Shown here: positions 10,480 to 19,291 of the stretch, piece by piece
Layout of the letters: every line of letters starts with the position of its first letter
Numbering within the stretch: position 1 is the stretch's first letter
Assembly (NCBI GenBank): GCA_000827495.1
Contig: KN817705.1
Span: forward strand, 17,007-50,317
DNA from: Hypholoma sublateritium FD-334 SS-4
Taxonomy: Eukaryota > Basidiomycota > Agaricomycetes > Agaricales > Strophariaceae
DNA length: 33,311 bases
Direction of reading: 5' to 3'
Made by a program: the position numbers and the translations under genes
The notes under the pieces: generated by a model
Told to the model about the DNA's origin: nothing
Database searches by the model: none
Seen by the model: the letters and a program-made list of their open reading frames with translations, nothing else

Positions 10480-11343
10480 AAAGATCGTGCGAACATTTTG
10501 CGGCCCGCCATCAAATATTTTCTAAGCATGACCGTGACTTACATAAATGCTACCTTCGTTCGTCAACTGCTCAAGTTCGCCGTAGATACACTACGATGCG
10601 ATGCGATACACGACTCGATAATTGTCGCGCGATATACTGCGGAAATAATAGATGGAGGCACCCGTAGATTAAATATATGGCAGGCAAGAGGTCCGCGGGC
10701 GTCGCTCCCATCACCCGCCCGACCGATGCCGCTATGATTTATCCCCCGCACTCTCCAACGCAAGACCGAAAATATCTGAGAGAACCGACACATACCTTCA
10801 GTATACAGTGTCTGACAACTCAATTGTTCAAATTCGCCTCTATTCGGCGTTCAAAACTGTCAACCGAGGTGACACTCAATATCAAATATCCCGTCCATTG
10901 ACACTGTCAGGACACAGGATCCGGTCAGATGTTTTTCTTCTTGCACTAACATGGAAACTTATTCACTGTGGAGATTGGATGTCAACGTTGCTACCTGACC
11001 GCACTGCGTAAGAATTGATATTACTCTTACGGAAGGAACACGATGCCGATAACGCTTGTGTATTACGGCACGAAAGTCCACGTTCAAGAGACTTTTTGCC
11101 GCGAAAAGCAAAACGGGTCAGGGTTTGAGATGTTGAAGTACGGAGAAACAGAAAAGCATGGTCTTCGGATCGGATAAAGTCGTCACAAGGCCACTAGCCC
11201 ACCAATGTGAAATAAATGTGCCCACAAGCTGTCCGCTCTGAAACAGCTATTAAGCACGCAGTATCAAAAGTTGACTGGTTTCCTTCATATCCATGACACG
11301 CAATATCATGGATTGCAAAGATTAAGACGTTCAAGTCGGGTTA
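10480..11343. other. intergenic, no gene seen
   Basis: No convincing ORF. Two loosely similar strings about 250 bp apart (near 10560 and 10817), both containing TTCAAATTCGCC or a close variant, hint at an old duplication. Confidence 0.5.
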
Positions 11344-11740
11344 TCGATGCTTCATTTATTAATAAACAGATTGAATACACCTCTATGGATGCGTTATATT
11401 TGTACCACTTTCCACGAAGCAGCATGTGAAAGGTGTGCAAAATCGAGACGAATTTCCCAAATTGTCACTATCATCTAGCTCGACATGCCTCGTTTAAATT
11501 GCAAACCACGCGCGGTGGCATCGATAAGGCTCCGGCTGTGTTACTCCGAGGCTATCTGAAAATTTAGCTATGGAATCAGATACCGATACCATGATCACCA
11601 AATCGAATTTCAAATGTCCGTCGCCTGTTCTTTCTGCAGAATTCTGTGCTTCCTCAGCACGGCAAGCCTGAGCGTGCCTCTGAGATGTTAGGTTCCAACG
11701 GGACTCATACCCGGATATACATTGAGAGCCAATCAAGGAC
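11344..11740 (+). pseudogene. decayed 5' part of a fourth member of the A/B/C gene family
   Basis: The segment 11389-11452 aligns without gaps to 13450-13513 upstream of gene A (both contain TTATATTTGT, GAAGCAG and GGTGTGC). Further on, GGTGGCATCGA at about 11515 matches the same string at about 13626 near gene A. From the ATG at 11591 the sequence follows exon 1 of the family: ATGATCAC and TCCGTCGC as in gene B, then GAGATGTTAGG...CCAACGGGAC...GGATATACATTGAGAGCC, which matches the codons for the EKL-x-x-DG-x-DIERYI-x-SL block of gene C. In-frame stops and indels are present and similarity ends near 11740, about 45 codons in. It is therefore a truncated relic in the same orientation as the intact genes, 2.1 kb upstream of gene A. 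Confidence 0.75.
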
Positions 11741-13390
11741 TAGTGGCCGAACAAATTCTGCTTGAATACGCTACCCGTACGTCACCGTTCGGCATCGAAG
11801 AAATGGGTTTCTATAGGCCGTTAGTTGGCTGACTGCGACGGCGTTTTTTTCCTCTGATAAAAGTCGTTCCTCATCCGGGCCATAAATGAAGGTGTACCAC
11901 TTCAAGCTCACGATGGCGTAATAAAATACCAGAATTCCAATATCCAGTGTTTGAAAGTGTGTATTGGCGGCTTAGTGTCACGTATCCTTGCCCAACTACT
12001 GCTGCTTGTTTCTCAGCCAATGAGCAGCGCAACTGCTATTTTATCTGCATGGATCCCTGTACTGAGGAAGGGGTATAATTTCCATGCTGTGCGCCGCCCG
12101 AACAACGATACGGAGTAGCCGGTGGCGTAGACGTGAAATAGGCGCCCAAAGTAGATGTCTATCATTTGCTGTCGTGCGGTACCTCAATTACAGCAAACGG
12201 GTCGACTTGATGATGCAAGTTTTTGAGACAGCAGAGGAGTCATGTCGGTAGAAGTAGATGAACGACATCTTCTCGGAAGAAGGTAGGAATAGCATGCGCT
12301 CTTCGACTGGGCTGCACAACGTGCGGAGTCACTGGTATAGCGTTCACTGACTCGGAGCATTATAGGGGGGATGTAGGGGTAACATATCTTCTGTTTTAAT
12401 GTTAACTTAGCAGCCAGAATTCTAGAGACCCGCCTCGCGGTGTGTACACTACATGATTGATAGGTGAACATCATAGGCGCCTAAATATCTTGCTTCGTAT
12501 TGCTTAAAACCAGATTTAAATCCGAAGCGGTGTGGGTGAGCGAATGTGCGCGATATCCTCTGAAGGGAAAGGGCACAACTCTGCTCAAGGAACCTGCTCG
12601 AGTTTTCCCCGAAAAAGAAAGCCTTGATCGGGGAAAAAAAGGTAGGTATCGCATAGTAGAACGGAAAGGGTCCACAACCTGCTCACGTCTTTGACCCCAC
12701 GACGACTGAAAGGAACCGCTGGAGAGGGTGGTTGTCCCGACCAGATTCAGAACTGGTCAGCCCAAGTGCGGGACCTGGTACGTTCACATTTAAATGCTTG
12801 ACCGGTCTGGGCGACGACATACTACTCGTCACACTCACTACCATGTTGGTTTCCTACCGCTCCGTGTAAGCATTTCCAAAGCGCCACGGCGGCGCTGCGC
12901 ATGAAAAAATTGGTTCTCCGTCAAACATGAACCACCAGACATACAATTTTAAAGACTCTTCCTCCAGCGCCCCCGGCAGCCACACCTGCTCTTTATTAAT
13001 CGGAACATACTGTAGTCTTTCAATTTGGGTTGGTCTCCTCACGCCCCATCATTCATTCCGAAAGTTTGCTTGGCTCTGCATGTTCTCGACTTTTCTGCTG
13101 TGAAACGTAGACTAGAGCCGGTTTTAGGTTGACGTACTAGTGCAGCGACATCGATAAGTGTTCGCTTCGATAAGGCTGTCAAAATCGCTAGTAGCTGTCT
13201 CGTACTTATCTGCTACTTGGAACTTGTGATAGAGGGTCCCAAACACATATCTCAAGCAAAATCAAATATCAAAACTTGATTTTCTTTCCAAGTTATGTCC
13301 GCATCCAATTTACATCATCTATGTAAGTACCTTCTGTCTCCCGAATGAAACTTCAAAGAAGTAAATCGTTCCCATCGTAATCTCATCGAG
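11741..13390. other. intergenic, no gene seen
   Basis: Short ORFs on both strands (60-96 codons) have no supporting features. No repeat is obvious apart from short GGCGCC-containing strings near 12140 and 12476. Confidence 0.5.
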
Positions 13391-13392
13391 AC

Positions 13393-13704
13393 ATCGATGC
13401 TTCGACTATTTATATATTTTAGGGGCAGCGGCATTTTTTTGATATTTGATGCTTTATATTTGTCCCGCTCTCCTTGAAGCAGGGTGTAAAAGGTGTGCGA
13501 ACGCGGAGGAAATGCGCAAAGTCGTCCGGCGGAAAGACGGACCGAGTCACGTGCATGACATTTACATCCAGTTCGACGCGCCTCGTTGCTTTTGACAATC
13601 TGGATTCTGTGGACCGCCGCCATACGGTGGCATCGACGGCAACGTTTTCGCAGCGTTGCATCTGTCCATCGTTATTTCAACCGGCGACTCTACGTGTCGA
13701 CACG
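13393..13704 (+). promoter_or_regulatory. upstream region of gene A, partly duplicated at 11344-11530
   Basis: It contains an AT-rich TATA-like stretch (TATTTATATATTTTA, about 13408-13422) and the block shared with the decayed family member upstream. The frame is open from 13474 into gene A, but it shares nothing with the equally open upstream frame of gene B. I therefore treat it as leader rather than protein. Confidence 0.45.
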
Positions 13705-14948
13705 ATGATATCCGAACTCCAGAACTCCCTTGCCTCCGCATTCCGCAAAGCTCTCCAATTCCTCGGCATGTCATTGAACGCACCCATCGACGACCCCCTT
13801 CCCTTCGAGACGCTGGACAAGAGTGGGAGCGATATCGAGCGATATATCAACAACCTATTGAATGGATACAACGCGCATGGCTCTCTCCGTATGGAACAAT
13901 ACATGGTAACAGAGATGTACCACTGCAAGGAGGACACCCGCGTGGGGCACGAATATGTCAGCGCGAAGGTTGTCGGCCCCAGACGCACGTTTTACCTGGT
14001 TTTTGAACGCTTTCGCGGGCTCGACAACAAGGACGAATCTATCACATACACCCAGGGGGCGCTCGCGGCTGAAGCTCAGAGCGAAGGAGAGCCCTTAGCT
14101 CGCAGAGGGATCTTGCGCGGCAGCAGTGAGGCCGTACAAGCCAGCTGCAACACCTCCTTGGAGACAATCGACGACATCGCAGACAAGGTGTCTCCAGTCA
14201 GAGCTCGCAACGCGGTCGATCGGGTGTCTGTTTCCACTACCCAAACACGACCGGCGAGATGGCCGCATCCCGCATCATACATCTCGCGCACCGTCACGCT
14301 CAAAGACCCAATTCAACTCTACCAGGTCGCTGTACTTGCCGCCACTGTCCATTACTCTGCAAAGACATACAAGATCGACCTCACAAACTGTTATTTCTAC
14401 GCTGAAGCCATGATACAAGTGATGAAACGTCATCACCGCGCCGTGATCGGCGAAGATTTGCGCCCAAAAAGGATGGAGACAGGAAAAGTACCCTATGTGG
14501 GAAACACGCTGCTTCAAAATGTATGCAGCAACTTGCCGACCAACGAGCAAATGTCTACCATCATGGAGTCGTACCAATCTGCGCTGGAAGACTTCGAACG
14601 TAAAGTATGTTCTGTCACTTTTTTGCGAATTAGTTCTAATTTAATATGTTCAGGCTCGGGCCAAGGACGATCAAGTGCGTGCTATCATTTATCTGGATAC
14701 CAATCCACTGACACAGACTATGCATGGACCAGCTTGCAGAAATAGATGCTCGCGCTAGATCAGAGGCCGCCCGCGCTACATCAGAGGCCGCCCGCGCCGA
14801 CTGGGAGGCTCAACGCCGGGCAGAAGAGACTGCCCGCGCGGACCAGGAGGCGCAAAAGGCCAGAGACTATGAAGCCGATATTGCTCGCTTGAAACAGCAA
14901 TTGGTTGCTACGAAGCCAGAAAGGTATGGTGCTGCCTCGCACATTTGA
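13705..14948 (+). CDS. family gene A: conserved His/Cys domain plus C-terminal coiled coil (378 aa)
   Basis: Exons are 13705-14604 (300 codons), 14654-14674 (21-nt microexon, ARAKDDQ) and 14733-14948. The introns are 49 nt (GTATGT...CAG) and 58 nt (GTGCGT...GGACCAG), both phase 0. The start is set by aligning with B and C, which begin MITSF and MIVSF; here it is MISEL. Conserved blocks are an N-terminal helix (LASAFRKALQFLG), SDIERYINNLLNGYNAHG, VGHEYVSAKVVGP, DPIQLYQVAVLAATVH (His216) and NCYFYA (Cys229). A variable linker lies between about residues 110 and 190. Exon 3 is an Ala/Arg/Glu coiled coil with a 21-nt internal repeat (SEAARA twice) from 14761. There is no signal peptide, so it is probably intracellular. 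The His/Cys pair could be catalytic or structural. The function is unknown. Confidence 0.8.
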
Positions 14949-16634
14949 TCTCCCATCTTCTCCGCCCATCTGCATCGAAGTCCTACTGCTCTCATTGCTC
15001 TCGTTGTTAGTTTTTGCTACCTGTACTGTATTTGTATTCAAGTTGGAAATATGTTTTCGCGAAATCTAGTACTCGTATTGCTTTATCTGTGTTGCCTTGA
15101 TGCTGAGATTTCCGGGTGATGCGCAGAATGGAATGGACGAAAGGCGGAAACAGGAATAAAGCGAGTGCTGCCTGTGCGCCCGACGGGCGCCAATTACGAT
15201 ATAGAGCGACGACGAGCTCGAATGTGATCGGCTCACACGAAATTGAGAAGGAGGGTATGATACGTAGAGCACAAAGAGGATGTGATTTGAGGGGGATTTC
15301 GAACTTCGAAGTCTAAAAAGCGCGACACGTACGGTATAAAGCAAATGGAAAGTTTGTGATTGTGAACGAACACCCGGTGTAGACCCGAAAGGAAAGAACA
15401 CCGCGCCATGGGAAGGGAAAGACAATGATAGAACCGAGAAGCTTTCTGAGTGGAAAGCATGACCGTCTGCGGAATGCCAGAGCGAGAGACATAGCTTTCA
15501 TCGTATTAGCGTCGCGTGCAGAAGCTGCAAGCAGAAGGCGTCGAAGTGCACGGGATGTACTGGTGAATGGTGATATTGTACAGAAACACTGTAGACTTCC
15601 GTGAGTGACTTCCCTTTCTCGTAAAAAGGCGCGGTGCGGTTGAACTATGCCCGGCAATTGGTTTCACTAGAGAAGACAGACACGGATGGCACACGGAACT
15701 TTAGGTTTGCGAAACGGGGCTTAGCGGAAAGAACCACCCGGGTGAGTTCGAATGGCGTATGGAGATCTGGGAGCGGTGAATACGCTGCAGCAGCGGAGGT
15801 GAGATTTCAAAGGAGGAATGAGAGATGTGACACTGCGGAGGAGATATGAGAGACCAAGCGGGGGACGAGGTGGGACATGTATTGAAAAGCAAGGTATTCT
15901 GACGATAAGAGCGGGCGATGGATGTGGAGAATCTCAACAGCGCCAGAGACTCGAGAACGAGTATGTGACTGTATAGAACTTTCATAGACCGCCAGAAACC
16001 TCAAAGTCGTGGGCAGGTATATGAACGTCGGACCCAGTCGGCAGTGCAAAGATCGGTCCTGTCTCTGACACTCGAGTCCCGATTCATGAAAATGCAGCGA
16101 CACGTTGCCTCCCGTGGGCGGTTACTGCAGCGCGCAGAGACAGCGAGCCCCGGGCACCAATGGGCGCTTCTTCCAACGCGTTACGGGCTGCGTCTAGGGT
16201 GTGTCTCTCCCGAAGAGGGTCTCCCCATCCAGTATGAGTACTTGTTCAGCATCTGATGCATGGGGTATGGTGCTGGGGCAGGGTGCGGTCTTTTTGGATG
16301 ATAGGGCAAGCGGGGAATGACGAGGGTTTTTATCAAATTTTTGATGCGAGCGAAGCGAGGTGGAACAGGCGAACAAACAAAGCCAAACTTTTCGAAACGG
16401 GAAATTCAACTTAGAGCGATTCGATTCCTGGTGCTGTATCTTCGTCAAATCCTGTCCGGTCCTCCTTACACTTCATATGCGCACATATTATACTGTATAA
16501 CACATACTTATTGACCATTTGACGTCTGAAAAGTCCGTATCTCTCTCACTAATGAGCAGGGTTCTTTTGCTCAGCAAAACAATGGCAGCGAGTGATCGTA
16601 TTCGACTTTTCTTTCGCGTTCTGGGTCATATAAG
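14949..16634. other. intergenic, purine-rich on the + strand, no gene confirmed
   Basis: Between about 15110 and 15960 the + strand is strikingly G/A-rich, so minus-strand frames are open but pyrimidine-driven (Ser, Leu, Arg, Phe). I found no start context, splice pattern or motif to support any of them. Confidence 0.45.
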
Positions 16635-16636
16635 TA

Positions 16637-17333
16637 CAGTCATTCCCCGGTCTATGAGACACCCGGCCCCATGATACAAACTTTGCTCCTGAGCTCAGTT
16701 TTGCAGCAAATATTCCTAAACTTTACAAACCTCTTACTATACTATAGTTCTACATGTATGTGAAAGGAATAAGTATTAACTTTCTCCTATATTTTGTTAT
16801 TTAAAGAGCAATGTGGTTTTGGTGGCAATATGAATTTCAGTGGGCTTATTTTGAGGCTTTGAGCTGTGATCTCTTCAATTTTTTCCGTCCGTATCATGTT
16901 TTAATACTCATAAATTAAAATGCACTTGAAAAATGCCAGAGCATTGCCCAGCAGTCCATGAATTCTCCAAATGAAAGGGACTGTCTTCAATTGCGACGTT
17001 TGGAGGTGTCACATCACACCTACCATTTTCGGATGCGATCAAATCAGCTTCAAGTCAACGGTGGAGGTGGCTGTAAAAGTGACTAAGCATGGCCAACTTA
17101 GGAAGTTCGCGCTGATGTGACCGTGTCTCAAGGACCGGTTCGACTTCTTGATGCCTCCATTTCTAAAACATTATTGAAGACATTGGTTCTACACTGAAAA
17201 ATAAACTGAATGCAAAAACATACATTTGACATGCCAATGTACACTCCCATATTTTCAAATTATTTAATTTCTTGCAAAAAGCTGACTCCTGAGAGGTTCT
17301 AATTTGATTGTCTCATGGACCGGGGAATGACTG
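16637..17333. mobile_element. non-autonomous Tc1/mariner-pogo-type MITE (697 bp)
   Basis: The terminal inverted repeats are 24 bp and match at 23 positions: left 16637-16660 starts CAGTCATTCCCCGGTC, right 17310-17333 is its reverse complement with one change. TA dinucleotides flank both ends (16635-16636 and 17334-17335), the target duplication of the Tc1/mariner superfamily. CAGT ends are typical of pogo/Fot-like elements. The interior is AT-rich with no ORF, so it would rely on a transposase encoded elsewhere. A degenerate copy of the terminal motif (GTCTCAAGGACCGG) lies internally at about 17127. Confidence 0.85.
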
Positions 17334-17399
17334 TAGAGCTCAAATACAACATATTTTTGACAATTAGAAGTAAAAAATTTGGTTGAGCAGGTTGGGAGG

Positions 17400-18133
17400 T
17401 TTATTGCTATTTTCATTCTACCTGGCGGTGGGATCAAAACGCGTCACGCGGCGCAATCTTCCGCCTGAATCCTCCATCTGAACTTTCTCAACAACCACAG
17501 CACCTACAGCTATGATTTTAGGTGCGTTGGATTCGCATTGAGTAGTAGAGGTGCAACGGCCAAAAAAAATTAGGGATATACATCATTTAGGTACTTAAAT
17601 AGAGTCAATATATTTGTGACATTGAATGCGAACTTTTGAGAGATTGGCCCGATCGTTTTCTCTAAAAATTTGGCAGTGTACTCTAGTGTAGCTAATATAG
17701 TGCAACGTAAAAAAAANTNGGNAANTNTNNNTGTTNNNGNNGCNNNNNNNNNNNNNNNNNNNNNNNNNNNNNNNNNNNNNNNNNNNNNNGCNNCNNNAAC
17801 ANNNANANTTNCCNANTTTTTTTTACGTTGCACTATATTAGCTACACTAGAGTACACTGCCAAATTTTTAGAGAAAACGATCGGGCCAATCTCTCAAAAG
17901 TTCGCATTCAATGTCACAAATATATTGACTCTATTTAAGTACCTAAATGATGTATATCCCTAATTTTTTTTGGCCGTTGCACCTCTACTACTCAATGCGA
18001 ATCCAACGCACCTAAAATCATAGCTGTAGGTGCTGTGGTTGTTGAGAAAGTTCAGATGGAGGATTCAGGCGGAAGATTGCGCCGCGTGACGCGTTTTGAT
18101 CCCACCGCCAGGTAGAATGAAAATAGCAATAAA
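17400..18133. repeat. perfect 734-bp palindrome with mirror-symmetric uncalled centre; probable assembly artefact
   Basis: Every called base pairs with its complement at position 35533 minus its own coordinate. The arms run 17400-17716 and 17817-18133, with a partly uncalled core between them. Inside the core the scattered called bases (for example T17718, GG17720-17721, TGTT17732-17735 and GC17742-17743) also pair exactly with their mirror partners, and the N positions match. A natural inverted repeat would not be expected to have symmetric ambiguity. A single read or consensus joined to its own reverse complement would. The arms contain no gene; the mirrored frames reading across the Ns are meaningless. 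Confidence 0.95.
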
Positions 18134-18434
18134 GTCCGCGGCCCTTGCTGACGCGTCGCGTATGCAACGCGTATCATCGTCGATTCCGTAGACTTCTCGG
18201 ATCAGCTTTATTTTTGCTCGGCCGACTAAGCATCACATCGCCCCCGGTCTGTATCCCTGTCAAGACTAAATCAAGCAGACTAAGACAACGAATTCGGGAA
18301 CGAGTTTACGTTTGGCGTCTGGACGTTCGAGCGGGACAGCCAGTACACCGGTGTACAACCCCATTCTATCGAGCTAGACCCGACCTTCCTCTTGATGGCG
18401 AATAATCCGCACGGTACCAACCGATCGAAATACA
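18134..18434 (+). pseudogene. left part of an ORF interrupted by transposon copy 1
   Basis: From 18284 a + frame reads NEFGNEFTFGVWTFERDSQY, continues to DPTFLLMANNPHG, and is cut at 18434 by the element. If the element and one 9-bp target copy are ignored, the frame continues at 19200 and stops at 19291, giving 80 codons plus a stop. The residues look protein-like, but the beginning is not found (a stop lies at 18281). No family is recognised. It may be a piece of an older gene or repeat. Sequence between 18134 and 18283 shows nothing clear. Confidence 0.35.
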
Positions 18435-19190
18435 CAGTCTTGAGTCCCCTGTTCGATCTTGATCCCGCCCCATTTAGATGCCGGTGGTTGCCGCATCACG
18501 CGCAGGCGCGCGCCGAGATGCCTGCGCAAGGCGCGCGTACTTCACCGCTCCCTCTCCTTTGCGCGCATGCGCCTTACCAATTGATAACTGCGCTTATTCG
18601 AGGCATTCATGCTGAAAACAAAAGACCTGGTGTGATAGGATGATTTTTTGAGTGTCCGGGCTGAAGGACAGGACTACGCAATGGCCACATCTCGACGCAG
18701 ATGCTCGTCCGGACTCCGCACCTTCATCAATAGTAACAATTATCACGCTCTCATATTTTGTGTACTTTGCGTGGATTCATTTTGGTTACGTCTTGGCTGT
18801 ATTCTTGTGTAGATCAATACTATATAAAATATATGTCCATTGTCAATTTTTGGAACTTCGGCAGGTTGGTAGTGATTTTATTGAGAAGCGATGGAAAAGT
18901 ATTGAAACTTTCTATTTTAACGGCTATTTTATCGAAATGTACTGTATCAAATAAATCACGAGCGCCAATTATTAAACATATGTTCATGTACAACATTTTG
19001 TAGTCAACTTTAGATGGTGCATTAACAGTCAGCACTCCCCCGCTGGTTCAAAGAGCGGAGGGGCCAAGGAGGAGGGTGGAATGGACAATACTACATTGGT
19101 ACACGCTGCCTTTTTTGTGTTTTGCGCCGCCTGCTTGCCGCCAGCCGTTATTCGGCAGCAGATCGAGATCGAACAGGGGACTACAGACTC
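18435..19190. mobile_element. non-autonomous TIR transposon, copy 1 (756 bp)
   Basis: It is flanked by a 9-bp target duplication, CGAAATACA (18426-18434 and 19191-19199). The ends are inverted repeats of about 30 bp sharing AGTCCCCTGTTCGATC, with small differences in the outermost bases (CAGTCTTG against GAGTCTGT). A second copy lies at 31170-31930 with about 25-30 differences by eye. There is no transposase; internal frames differ between copies and are not genes. A 9-bp duplication fits Mutator-like (MULE) elements better than hAT (8 bp), but the superfamily call is inference. Confidence 0.9.
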
Positions 19191-19199
19191 CGAAATACA

Positions 19200-19291
19200 C
19201 AGGCTCTGAAGCAAAATTGGCACACCGGACACCATCAGGATCTCGCCCGACTCTCCAAGGGAAGCTCACTGGGACATGGAAGAGATATTGA
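19200..19291 (+). pseudogene. right part of the ORF interrupted by transposon copy 1
   Basis: The frame continues in phase with the left part across one copy of the target site, reading GSEAKLAHRTPSGSRP and ending TGTWKRY before a TGA. Confidence 0.3.

Noticed and set aside
13474..13704. In-frame upstream extension of gene A (77 codons)
   Set aside because: The extension shares nothing with the upstream frame of gene B and is absent in gene C, whereas similarity among the three begins exactly at the MI(S/T/V) start. It overlaps promoter-like sequence duplicated at 11389-11452.
14761..14802. 21-nt direct repeats as a CRISPR-like or satellite array
   Set aside because: They are tandem without spacers and encode coiled-coil heptads within an exon.
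15066..16103. Minus-strand ORFs of 94-119 codons
   Set aside because: They arise from purine-rich + strand sequence. No consistent splice sites, start context or motif were found.
17570..17963. Mirrored ORFs reading through the N block on both strands
   Set aside because: They are identical because the sequence is a palindrome, and they cross uncalled bases.
18426..19199. hAT-type 8-bp target duplication for the paired element
   Set aside because: The element ends align symmetrically only with a 9-bp duplication in both copies. An 8-bp reading makes the two ends unequal.
18392..19291. ORFs inside transposon copies 1 and 2 as possible transposase
   Set aside because: They are short, differ between copies by indels, and show no catalytic motif. 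The element is non-autonomous.
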